Position numbers and translations under genes: made by a program
Notes under the pieces: model-generated
The model's database searches: none
Seen by the model: the letters and a program-made list of their open reading frames with translations, nothing else
Told to the model about the DNA's origin: nothing
Shown here: positions 33,801-47,400 of the stretch, piece after piece
Layout of the letters: every line of letters begins with the position of its first letter
How positions within the stretch are numbered: the stretch's first letter is position 1
Source: Corticium candelabrum
Lineage: Eukaryota; Porifera; Homoscleromorpha; Homosclerophorida; Plakinidae
Assembly (NCBI RefSeq): GCF_963422355.1
Contig: NC_085100.1
Coordinates: forward strand, 5,816,068-5,880,067
Length of the DNA stretch: 64,000 bases
Direction of reading: 5' to 3'

Positions 33801-36800
33801 TGCATATGCAAGCATATAGACGTGGTAGATCTCTAACACTATGGAAACAATGTTAATGTCATTCAATCGTTCAAAAATGGTCCCACAGTTTTTTCACAAA
33901 TAATTGTGTTTCTTTTACATGTGATCAAAGGAAGCGCATTGTCTGTACCACGATGTGATCCAACCGTGCAGGATAACACATAACACGCCATGAAAGGTCT
34001 GAGGTGCACAGTGACACGCCGTGACTGAGCTGAGGTGCATGGGTCCGTAATTATAAGTACCGGACATGGCAACGTAATACCGCCGAAATCTGCTTGGATT
34101 TCGCTATCCTGTCGAGATCACGTTGGGACAGCGACGGTATCCTTCTGTTCACTTCGCATTGGGTGCATCTTAGATGGCACACCTATGCAAAATGTACGCT
34201 GTACTTAAAGTAGCAGCAGTTCTTATCAAATGTCTTTCAATCTAGACATGCGTTCATAGCAACGTAGAAAATCTTTTGTCACTATGCCCGTTTTTCCGAT
34301 GACAATTAGTACAATCTGGACCACAGTAGATAGATCATCTAGTCCTGTACTTCCATACAAGGTCCTGGTATTTGGTCAATTTCTCCTTCTCCTTTGTTTG
34401 AAAATTTGAGTCATGAGGGGCAGATACCTCAGTTAACCATGGTCTTTTGTCTAGTTTGCTTAATGCAACGATATCTGGTTGGTGAAATTGTACTTTTCAT
34501 TCTGTTTGTATTGGGACCATTTTGTTGTTGTCTTGGACTCTCTCTGTGCAAACTCATACCATGGAGCTATCACAGTCCACGTAATTCAAGTATATTTGAT
34601 TTTTTGCATAGAGCGGTTTAATGACAAGGCAATTAAATTCGTTGTGAAAAATGTTCTCTCAAGATTTTTCATTCCATCTTCTTCATAGACAATAATCGTC
34701 TGATCTGTCAAGAAAAGCTCACTTGTGAACTTTTGACACAGCCAAACCATTGACTTGGACGGACATCATTTAGACCCTTGTTCTATAATAGATTTGACAA
34801 CCATATCACTCGAATTACAGAGATAATACCATAAACGGATCAAACAACAATGATACTGATGTTCAATGTTGATTAGCCCTCTCGATTCCACCAGACTGCC
34901 TTGTAAATTAACTTTGCATGGTACTCCCAAAGTTTAACCGATAATTGTTCAGAAAGATTTCAGAGAGCTTGATTCAAATTAGTCCCAGTGAACGCAGTTG
35001 TTTTCAAAGCTATAGTTTCAGAGTCTTAAGACTGGCCGGAGTCCAATATCCTAAATTTTCTACACAGATAGCAAAGAAATCTGCTCCACATTGAGTCACA
35101 TTAAAGAGGAACTCGCACGCAAAAACTTGTTCTTGAAACATAGCCTTGCTTTCAAGAAGTTCAACGGTACCCTAGTTGCTAGCTAGCCAAAGCAACTTCG
35201 TAAAGAAGAAATCGCATTTCAAATACTCCCAGATGAAGAAGGTACGAGAGGCATGACGTCACTGGAGGTCGAACTAGATCATTTTGCATTGAAAAAATCT
35301 CGATTAGCGCAATGCAACTATCTACATCAAATTGCTTGATTGGAGACAACACTTGAACATTCACCTTCACTGTAAAGTAGGTGTAGCTTCGTAGCGATGA
35401 GAGAAAAACGCTGGAGGCATTCATCATGACTTCTCTTGCACGTAAGTCTGGAACCTCGAGGATACTGCATCAACTTCCACTTTGACATTTAGCGCTAAAA
35501 AGACTGGAACAGGTAGGAAACTTCGCAGTAGGTTCATTGCTACACTACGTGCGTTAGCTGTCACATGTGCATAGGATCATGTCGTTTCACAGATGTTGTT
35601 GGCCTAAGCATAGACCCTAGACTGAAAGTAATTCAAGTGTTATATTTTGAGTATATAACTCACTAAGTCATGTGACTTTTGCAAAGTTCCGTTTCCTGTG
35701 ACTCATAGCTGAAATCACTCTATCTGTGGTAGTTGTTTTTTGCAAATGCATTGTCTTACATCAAAATGCCTTATAAGGCTTCAAAACTTCACAAAATCAA
35801 TTTCAAAGCAAAGTCTGTCTAGGAATTTCAAAAGTACACTGCAGCACATGTTATTAAAATAGGCAATATGAATAAAGTATACGCACAACTTACAAAAACT
35901 GATAAGTTCATTAAAAATCATGACATAAGATATGTAGTAATTAGTCTGCAAACCTGCTTGGATCCATAGATGAGCTCATATTAACCATTTGAGGTCCCAA
36001 CTTCTGCTTACTGTTTCTCTCCCAACCAACAACCTTTGGAAATGCTACAAACATTAATTAAAGGTGTTTCTAAGCAGTTCTATTATCCATAAAAATGCCA
36101 GTTCTTACTTTCAGGTTTGGTTGGAAGTTTCACTTTAATAATAATACTGTGTGAGCAGTTATGAATACCTTGAAACACTCGATTGCGATAACAAAGAACA
36201 TTGACAGTCTCATATTTACCACACCTATGAACAATCCAGAAACTCCAATTTCACAAACATTTAATAATAATAAAATATTAGAAAAATACATTTCAAATGG
36301 ATACTGTCGAGCAAGTGGACAAATGTTTAAGCTCTTAATTCTAACTAATTCAAAGATAGATCCTTTATCTAATGCCACATGGAGCCATGTGCACTACATA
36401 GAGTAACTGGGCTGGTGGTGACTAACCACATAAAGTTTGGCTGAAAGCATCCAAGGGCACTGACTATGGCACAGCTCTGCAATTGGACACTAAGACCTAA
36501 AACTACCCGTCTGCTGCAAGGAAGTTATGTCACCAATCCAGTGGTCTTGTCCATCCCCAATTAGTCATTTATACTCCTATGCTAAGACAGGCACTTGTGA
36601 ATCAAGACAACTTAGACTTGTAACTCAGAGGTCTTCTACTCTCAAATGAGCTATGGATATCACACATACCATCTACTAGACAACCTATAAGTATAGTACC
36701 AGCTACTGTATTTCCACAAATAGTGCCCCATGCTCAAGTAATGCCCCATGGTGACCCTATAATGAAATAATAATGCCCCATTCTCAATTAGTGCCCCACT

Positions 36801-39800
36801 GGGATAGTATTCAAACCCAGTTATAAGCATGCACGTCTATCAATGTGTATGTTTGAGATGAAATGAACACCCAACTAAAATCACTAACTGACGATGAAGA
36901 TTCAACCTATGTAACAGACCAGGACTACGACTCAAGTGAAGCAAAAGTATCCAGGATACATACCAATTAGGCAAACTAACCAATCTTTGATTAGAGATTC
37001 GCACAACGTGTAAAACACACTTTTTAGCGAGAATGTGTTAATCTTTTACATACCTGTGTATAGATTCGCCTGGTTGTCTGCTTCTCGAAAAGAATTGTGA
37101 TGCTCATAAGCAATGTTTACCTTTGGTATATAATAAGATGTAGCTTTAGCAAAATGGAACTGTACCGGTATGCTTTTTCCTCAGTAAATGTAAAGGTGTT
37201 CTATAGTTCCAAACCTTCCGATCCTATTAAGCGCAAAAGTAGCGAAATTTTGATATCATCATCTGCCTCAACCTGCCTAGATGCCATCAGGTAGATTTCA
37301 AACTTTTGGTGCCAACATTTCCAGTCGGTGACCAAGTTTACTTCTTGAGTCATTGGTACAGGTGGTAACGAGTCATTGGTACAGGTGGTAACAAGGCCAT
37401 CAATGCTAACCCCACTCCTGTCACCATGTCATGATCTACTATGTTCTCTAACGATCAACCTGTACTCTATCTACCGTGGACATCTAATCCTAGTTATGAG
37501 TATATCCATTCAACCCCAAGAAACCCGTATATTACACAATGAGTGGACGACAACACAGAAAGCATAGTGCGTGCTGCCAGGAAAAATACAGCTTCCTTTC
37601 TGTGACAGATAAGCCCTAATTTGCACGAGTTGCACTAAACCAGAAACAAATTGTATAAACTTGATGCCCAGACAACTGTGTGACAGAGGTCTTGAAGGTC
37701 GTGTCTTGACCCCTGATCCATCTAGCGATATCACAAATTTCACGAAGTCACAGAATGGCAAATTTACACGCCTAGAAAGGTCAGTCAGAAACGCTTGTAC
37801 CTGAAAAGGGCTCTTCGCAAATCTGACGCCAAAGTTATAGCTTGTGTGTTTGAAGTTGCGCAAACATCGTCAATGCTTTGAAATGGCCATCTCCCTCTGT
37901 CTCGCATCTCATTGTCCATTCACTTACGGGAATGCCAAAGACATCGTGATGTAGAGGTAATGACGTTCTTTCATGTGCCCCGGTTGTGATTATTGCAGAA
38001 TTATCAATTTAAATTATTTTGAATTGTTTAGATTATGCACAAACTGTAACCACTAGTGTATCCATAGCAACCTAACACCCTGCCTACTCTGCTGGTCACA
38101 TGAACCAATCAGCAATGAGAATGTACCGTATTACCCCGCATTTTGCTGCATGTCGGTTTATGCCGTGGTTTACCAGGGTGCCGGTATACCCCGGGGTTTA
38201 ACGACATGCAGCAAAATGCGAGGTAAAATGTGCAACCCAGAATGCATTCATGATACGCAAGAGCTGCTAGAGAAACACTATCTAGTATGCAACTGCTGCC
38301 ACTATCATTGTGCTAAGTTGAAGTAGAACTACCAGTACCATTATATACCATAACATAAAGCAACTCTAACAACACAGCAAAAGTAGAGCAATAAATGTCA
38401 GTCATCTTCAACGTCCTCTTCTCCTTCTTCCTCAATTTCTAGTTCATCCTCGGTGCCAGTAAGACCACTATGCTCTTGCAGTAGTAGCGAAAGCACCATG
38501 CAGTTCCGCCATGATGAACTGAAGAGTGGGTATGCGCTATCAACATCTACTGCCTCGCTTACCCCGAGACTCCCCCGGTCAACACCGGCATGCCGGTTTA
38601 GTTACCAGACTGAGTCAGAGTACTTTTTGGTAAAACTCGCTTTTACCGGCATGCAGCCAAATGCGAGGTAATACAGTAATAAGACAGATTCCCTTCTTGG
38701 TCTGTTTTGAAGACTCCTCGGCATTACCATTGTAACGTTTCCCTTTGAGCTAACAATGCACCATCTGACAAAACGGTGTAGATTTCATCGCTTCCATAAA
38801 CGGGCCTCTGGGCTCTGCCTTATAGATTTAGCAGTTCAGAAATGTCTGCAGAAGGAGCGGGAAGGACCAACTCGCACTGAAGGTTGGAAAGAACACCAAA
38901 GCTTCGTCGTTCGCTCTTGTTGAAGTGTTTCAACCGGTGAGAACAAGTGCAAAATAAATGCATAATCTAATCTCGTCATTTCCCAGATAATGTCTCTTCT
39001 TACAGGTTGCAGAGTTGATGTACACACTGCTGACCGGTTCTACTCCTCAGCAACAGAATTCAAAGGAATATACAGCACAACACACAAAATCGGGTTTCGC
39101 AACTGCCACAATGACGTCAGAGAGAGCATACCCAAAAACAAACCCAGTTACTGTAGCTTAGATACTGTCTTAGAGAGCATAAAAAAAGAAACAGTTACTG
39201 TAGCTCTAGAGACTGTTCTCGACTGCCACAAGTTGTGTACACAAGATACTTCTTTGCCAAGTTTCCATGGTTGCAGCAAGACGCCTTCATGTTCGATCTA
39301 AAACTCTTTGATCTCTAGTCTTACAAAGCCCAAATCTTGTCTGGTAGTTGCACAAACCAAACTGAAGAACTGGACACAAGCTTCTTTTTGTCTTTTTGTC
39401 CGAGGTCAACATCACTATTCAGTAATGCTTCTTTTGGCTAATGTGGTCGGAAATGGTGTTGGGGAGGGGGATGAAATCGAAACAAGCATGTGTCCAGCTT
39501 ACTAATTTGTTTTCATTTGCATTCAAACAAAGTTTCAAGTTGCTAGACGTCCTCGTTATCTAGTTATATTTTCAAACGAGGGTAATTTATATGCTGCTAT
39601 AGCGGCCGTGGTGGTTGGCAGACTGCAAAGGTGTGGAATTGCGGAAGTCCAACCGTAGTCCCACTGAGTCAGTGTAACTGCAGCTGTTGACAGCTACCTC
39701 TAGCAGAGTAAGATAATCTACAATATTCTCAATCAGGAAAGACGAAACCCCATCAAGACTACCTTTATAAAATATTTAAATTTCTGCTCTACTAAGACAT

Positions 39801-42800
39801 TTGTTGGTAGGCCTACCATGTTCATTCCCAATCAGTAATAATGGCTGCTTTTCATGTCTCCACTAGCTGTCTCACTAACCCAACTGGCAAAATGCCTGTA
39901 CGGTCGGTACTGGCGAGAATACTGAAGCAGAACAACTCTATACAATAAAGGCTTTATAAAATAACCAAGGCAATATACCAAACTTTTGCATTTTATACGA
40001 AAACATGCTCAATGGTAAAAATAGATTTAACAACATCATAACTAGTTACAATACTCAGCTAACCATCTCCTTGACAACAGCATGATAAGGTTCCTCAGAG
40101 GCCATCCTGGATGTTTTTCCAATGTACATGGATCAGCAAAGGCAACAAAAAACTAAAACAAGCAAAAACATCATGTCAATTACAAAAGTTGTCCACAGAA
40201 AATGCAATCTTACAACTCAGTATCTATCTATCTAACGCATACTAGAAATTTTGATATACAATAAATCTATGCATGATAATCTTTTTATTGCCATACATGA
40301 AAAAGCTACAGAAGAATAGCAATCCTATTATAACAGGTACTGTCACAACAAGATTCAAATCTCTTGGCACACTAACAGTCCAGTAAAGGACAACACAATC
40401 ACATATACTAGCATGCACAAAAAACATAGAGTTTCTCTATTATGGTTCTTTTTATCTTATTTCTAGCAACCCAACAGCGATAGTAGGCTTCGACCACTGC
40501 TTTAATGAGCAGGATTACCAGATTCAAAATGTCTGTACGCTTAGGTTTGCCAAGCCTTGCTAATGACGTTTTCATGTCTTCAAACATCATTCCTCTAGAC
40601 CCAATCAGAAAGTGAATGAGCTTCGTTCTATACCATTCATTAGCCATCCTATCAATAACTTATTGCAACAATTTCTTTCTGTAATCTAGTGTCTTCACAA
40701 GATGGTTTAAATACAACCTACAGTTTTAGCAGCCAAGCTTCCCTGATATTTGCCATCCAAACTATGATATCAGGGCGAAGGTTAGTTGCTGTGATTTCCA
40801 TTGGAAAGACTTACATAAGTTTGGTTAGGAATGTCAGCGACTATCTGGTAGTCAGGTGGTAAATGCCGTTTAATGAAATCAAAAATCCTTGTCAACAACC
40901 TGTCATGTCTCGACTTGTAAATTCCTGAATTCAGCAGTACTGGGCATGCATTAAAATGACCTAAAGACTGTGGTTGTCTGCAAAGAAGACAATGATTGAC
41001 TTCCGATCTCTTCCACCGATGGAGGTTAACTTTTGTGGGCAGAGTGTCCACTTCCACCAATGGAGGTTAGCTTTCGTGGGTAGAGTGACCACAATGGCAT
41101 TCATTATAAACTGCTCATCAGGTAATTCTTTAATGGCAGTTGACCATCTAGTGGTGTCCGAGTCTACACATCATGCCGCTCTTCCTTGCACTGGTAAAGA
41201 GTTAGATGGTTCCAGAGGTGTTCTTGACTTCGTAACCTGATGTATTTTCTGACCTCTCTAACTTTTCTGTCACTAAATAATTGAGCATCATTAGGAGAAC
41301 CACCCAGAATCTCTAGATCTTTGGGGCATTCACCTACTACAAAACGAGAGGTAGCCATCATGCTTACTCTTTCAACTTTCGCATTGGCCAAAGCCTTTAG
41401 GCAACTGTCATTAAAGTTTGTGAAACGCAGAAGACAAGACGTCTGTAGGTTTTTGAACGATACAGATGATATTGGTAAATCAAGACCTCCATGTTCCAAA
41501 TTTAAGAATAGTCTTGCCACTGTAGCCGAGTGGGTCAATCCAACTCATTTCTTCAAGTAGCGAGTGACACGACTGTCTAGCGTGTTCTCAATCCACGATA
41601 ATGGAAGTGAAGCAATACTAGCACTACGATAACCGAGAAACAATTCCTCCTTTGTATAGGATACACTTGGCATGTCTCGAGACAGCAGTGCCATCAACAC
41701 ACTGAAGGAGGTTAGTCGACAAAGGTGACAACAATTCAGACTTCACATCTTCATTGTTGAAATCAGCCAAAACTGGAAGACCGAGGTACCTATAACTGTC
41801 GCCTGTCTTCAGAAATGGAATCCTTTGATCTTGCAGCTACAGCTCCAAGTCAAACACTGTTGGAGAGGGCTGTTTCCTGCGAGCAAACATGGCATATTTA
41901 CTGGCATTGACATCCAGTCCTGACCGCAGTAAAAATTCCTTTGCTCTCTTGCAGACCATCTTAGCCTCCTCTGTTCCACGAGTGATGATTGCAGTATCGT
42001 TAGCAAATATTGATAGAAATACATCGTGATGCACTGACAGTTTGTAAGCACATGGTGGTTTCAGTGACTCTAAAGAGTCACTACAGAGATTCATAATCAT
42101 TTCGAAGATAGCTACAGATAGCGGATCACCCTGAAAGACTCCTACACCATACGGAAAAAGGACAGTAGACCAGATATTAGTCAACATGATTGCTTGTAAA
42201 CCAGTGTACAGGTCAGCAAACAGCTTCTTCAATGATACATCACAGTGATAATGTGACAAAGCAATTGAACCAACTAGTGATGCACACTACCAAAGGCATT
42301 TCGTAGGTCAATCTACAAAATATTCTGTGTTCTTTGGTGTGTTTTGCATCTCTGAAAGCCTCAACAAGTTTGAACTGATGTTCATGGCATCCACTAACAT
42401 GACTGATGAAACCTTTTTGTACATATATACAAAGGTATTTATAAGTGATGAAATAGTTGAATAGCTGATCGTTGAGAATGGATGTAAAACCAATAACAGA
42501 GGTCAAGGCTATGGGACGAACTGATGCTGGATCAGACGGATTACTTTTCCAGGTTTTGGTATCAACTAGATCACTCCTACCTTCGCTCCAGCCTTTTTAG
42601 TTTGGTAAGTGCTGTCAGAAATTGCCTCCATATAGACACCAAAGATAACGCATCTGCTTTATTCATGCTACCTGATTTCTTGGCATGCCTCAGAGCTCTT
42701 TGAGCAGCTTGCTTTTCTCTCTAAGCTTTGGTTATTTGGCAAAACAAAGCTGATTTGTGACCTCCTTTCCTCCTTGCTGTCTTGACTCCACCAAACTTTT

Positions 42801-44420
42801 GGCATCGATATTCGTAAACACCGCCTACCAAAGTGTCATTGGCAATATCTACATCCTGCTCGAGACAGACATGTGGGACAAGAGTGGATGCAAAATAGCA
42901 GTCAGCAGAATTCCATACCTCAGCTGTTTCGGGAAATTTGATGCAATTGAGAATAGTGATTTTCTGTGGTTGGAATACTGAAAGGTGTTTTACTGTCTCC
43001 CTAATAGATAAAGTGTCCGAAACTAAGCCATGAGAACAGCTATCATGTTCAGCCACCATATTGACCTCACGTGATTTCTTCAAACAGTTAGATTTCTTCA
43101 TACGAACGTCCAGTTGTTTGAAATATTTCATACAGAATAGAGATGTTTCGCTTTTCCTTCTGTCTGCTTGTGAGAAGTTAGCACAACAACACTCTCAATC
43201 CGGAAACTTCCAAGATGGACTCTTTCAATATTGCTCAATTCATTGCAAGATATAGACGTGCTTTCACTCTGCTTATGGGTGGGAGGTATGTTGCAAGATT
43301 CCACAGATCAACTTTTCACGTGAACAGATGATTCAACAGTCGACAAGCAATTGCAAGGAATTGAGTATACGACTTACGGTTTCTCTCTCAACAAGTGTGG
43401 ATATGCTGTCCTAAACAACGTACGACTTGCTGCAGAAAGTACAGTTGATTCATTTGGACATGTTGCCTGATTGACTAAATGGCGACAAATTTGAATTGTA
43501 ACAGTCGGTTGATGTGTCACTCGAGCAGCAAACCAAAGCAACAAGCGGCAAGACACTGGTGTAAGAACTGAGACAAACAAATTACTGGACGCCTGTCTAA
43601 AGATCAAGAAGGAAAGAACAACTCTGCTGACTTCAAGACCTACTGGAGACGTCAGTTTCCGTTACACTGCAGAAACTGAATGCTCGTGTGATCATGAAAA
43701 AAATTGAACATTGACCAAGGTGGTTCTATTTTAGTTGATGAACTCAGGCGTGTCCAGGCGTGTCCAGGCGTGCCCACATTAATTACTTAAGTTACAGTTT
43801 AAGTTAGAGTTTCAGCTGACATTATATGTAGTTTGCAATATCTATCTAACGTCATTGTACTATAAAATTTGATATCCAATAAATCTATCTATATACACCA
43901 GTATTTTGTCTGATCAGGAGATGAATATTTCACTTGCCCATCCCTGGAGTAAAGAGGTCGTCAAAAATTGCGCCAAACTGAGTGGATTTGCTGCAAAGAA
44001 AAGAGAAGAAATGAAAAATGCTAAATATGACGAGATTCTTCCAGGAGGTAGTGCACCAAAATGCATACCTGTAGTGTTTGAGCACTTTGGCACCTGGGGA
44101 ATTTCCGCTGAGCGTCTGCTGAACACTTTATCGCTCAAGTCCAAAGATAAAGAAGGAAAGAACAACTCTGCTGACTTCAAAACCTACTGGAGACGTCGGT
44201 TTTCCGTTACACTGCAGAAACTAAATGCTCGTGTGATAATGAAAAAACTGAACATTGTTCAAGGTGGTTCCATTTTAGATGATGAAATCAGGTGTGTCCA
44301 GGCACGCCCACATTAGTTTCTTAAGTTAGAGTTTAGGTTTGAGTTTAGTTGACATTTTATGTAGTTTGCCATATCTATCGAATGTCATTGTACTAGAGAA
44401 TTGGATATATCTAATAAATA

Positions 44421-44470
<50 letters not shown>

Positions 44471-47400
44471 GAGATACAAGTTGAGTGCACCAGGACGTCA
44501 AAATCACCCGGGGACCGAACCCAGCCATTCCACCAGCCACAAGAATTTCTTCTGGTGACTCCTGTCTGAGCTGTATTTAAACAGGCCTCATGTATGATAA
44601 TCATTAGTGTTGCACAAGAAGTAAAAACTGCTTAGGTGAATGCAATCTATGGTGCCCCGGCCTGACTCACGCCCAGGTGCGAGGTGCACATGATAAGTCC
44701 ATCACGACTATTTTGTGCAAAATATGGACATACACACTGGCTGACTACATAGTTATAAATGACTGACTGAGTGACTGACTAGATCAGATTTTGTTGTTTT
44801 TTTTGTTTTATATTGGCATACCCAACAGAGGACACAGGCGGATGTCAAGGCTGCCCTCGCCATCCACAAAACACAAGGCGCACAGCCTATCCGGTGGTCT
44901 CCATTGGCGAGAAGAAATCAATTCTCGGCAGACGATGAAGGCGGGCTTCGTACCACTCCTCCATGATCTGCCGCCTGATGGCCGAAGCTGTTACACTCAA
45001 TATGCTATAAGAATTTAAAGAATTACGATGTTGCCAATAGGCTGCGATGAAGGTCCAGATGATAAACGATGCGGCTATGATTGCGATAGACCACACAAAA
45101 ACAAAGCAGCTACAAGAGTCACATCAGACGGAACATTAGACCGGAGGCAGGTAAAAATACGTCGTAAAGAACGTTGGAGAGACCTCGCCGACAGACAACC
45201 AGCGAAAATATGCTCAAGATCAGCCCGTGCGTTGCCATACGAGTGACAAGAGGTGTCGTGAAAAGGTCAGAAGAGTGTCAGACGGTCGGGAGTCGGAAGA
45301 ACGCAATGAAGAAATTCGAAAGCAATATCATTGGAATATGGGGTGTCCAGTCTTGCATCCTGAAGTGGAGCAAGCCGTCGACCAGCCCTCCGACCAAGAA
45401 GGGAGCGTCCACTTATCCTCGGCTAGTTGTCTAACATCTCGGCATTTTGCCATCTGAACGTACATTTTCTTGAAGGAATGAGGAATTGGCGTCATAAGTG
45501 GAAAGGAAATCGATAACACTGACAAACTGGCTTCGGTGTCTGGCAATGTAAACCAGACGGCTGGTATGGCAGTGTGCAGCTTATGCACAAAGCCTTTAAG
45601 AAAGCATGGTCCGACTTGATATCGTTGTTGCAATTGTGCGATCTCTTTCCACCTATTGTTCTCTAGTAAATCACCCACAGTGCAGTCCCGTGGTCGCCAT
45701 GGAACGCGAATAGAACGGTTCGCCATTCGGATCGGTGATGTTTGGTTTGCCAAACAGAGATTATGAAGTCGCCTCCAACAATGTAGATGGACTCATCCTG
45801 TCGGCACCGTTGAAGCGTCAATAGGAACTCGGATTCCTGACAAGAGGCCACAATGGTTGGCAAAAGGAATGGCTGCTCAATCAAACCAAAATTGCACAAA
45901 ATACTTCCAACTGTCGTCGCCCTTACTTGTTAGTTTAGAGATCCACTGTAATTGCAGAGCAGCAACTTTGTTGTGAATTACAATTCAGGCCTGGTCCGAC
46001 AACAGACTCGTCGGCTTACAAGTTTGGCGTTATCTTTCTAGATAAATTTCCACATGGCAGTGTTGATCTTGTTGACCATTCACGGTGGTGCCAGGACGAC
46101 CTGAGCCACGTACCACAATTTGGACGCCATGAGCGTATGTGTCACATAGGAACGTCCGGCAAGGGAAAGATCACGTGGTTTCCAAAAGTGAAGTACCACC
46201 CGCATCTTGTCAATTGCTCCTTGCCAGTTCATTTCGTTTAGGGAACGAGCGGCACTGACGTGTATGCCTAAAAGTTTGAGGCTATCTGTCGTCTACGACA
46301 GAGACATGGGCCGGTCTGTGTGTGCTGTCCCTCCAAGGACCTACAAACAGACCACGGGACTGGAGATATTTAGTCGTGCCCCACTGCCGCCTTGATACAA
46401 AGATAAACACTGTTGAAGAATATGGAAGTCGCGGTCAGAAGTTGCAACTACAGTAGTGTCGTTTGCGTATTGTGCCACTTTCAATACTTTGGGTCTGCGG
46501 CAATTGCAAGTCTGTGATGAAAGAACTTCTGATAGTAGAAGACAACGTCTCCGCGACTAACACATACAGAATGGGTGATAAGGAGCAGCCCTGCCGCACT
46601 CCTCGTGTCGGATGGATCTTTCATGAAATCAAGCCGTTGATAATGACACGACTCGACACGTCTCGATACAATGTCGAAATGTATGAATGAAAGATCTCGG
46701 CAATATTCATGGCGGCCATCACTTGTCGAGAAAGGACCATTCAACGTGGTAAGGCCTCCTCTTGATCAAGGCTGACGAGTCCGGCTCCTCTGTCTGTCGC
46801 CTCGCAGTAGTCTACCGTGTCTTGTAAGACACGACAGCTGCCTCTGATCAATCTGCCCGATACGGAATCTGCCCGATATGGAATCTGCCCGATACGGAAC
46901 ACGTCTGGTCTTCGTGGACGATGATCTGTAATACGCTCGTCAGTCGAGACGCTAATACTTTGGTTAGGATTTTATAATCGACTGATAGGAGTGATATTGG
47001 TCGCCAGTTCTTGAGGTACCACCTTTCTCCTTTTTTGTGTAACAGTCTGATCACCACTTGTCCACTGACTCGTACCGAGTCTACCATTACTTAGAGCCGT
47101 ATGATACACATCAAGAAGATCTGACTCGAGCAGATTCCAGCAGCGACGATAGAATTCCAACGGAACGCCATCGATGCCAGTAGATTTATTGCTCGCCATT
47201 GAAGCCAGCGCCATACGTATCTCTTGCATAGTAATAGGTCTATCTAAGTATGCACTGTCTTGCTGTGTCAGTCTTCAATCAAGGCTTGCAGTCTGTCGAT
47301 TGGCTGATTGTTGGTAGATAGAGGAGGCAGAATACAAACGTTCATAAAAGGAAGCTGCTGCTTCTAACATGCCCTCCGTCTCGCTGTAAGTGTTTCCTTC

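Noticed and set aside
33860..34080. Possible short gene or viral relic around GAGGTGCACAGTGACACGCC
   Set aside because: Only a short partial direct repeat; no protein or RNA family recognised.
39590..39660. tRNA-like sequence on + strand
   Set aside because: The A box match is partial and the B box does not fit the consensus; no repeat copies seen.
44887..45096. A membrane protein (hydrophobic 69-codon frame)
   Set aside because: It is the Trp-rich end of the APE-type LINE ORF2 on the same strand.
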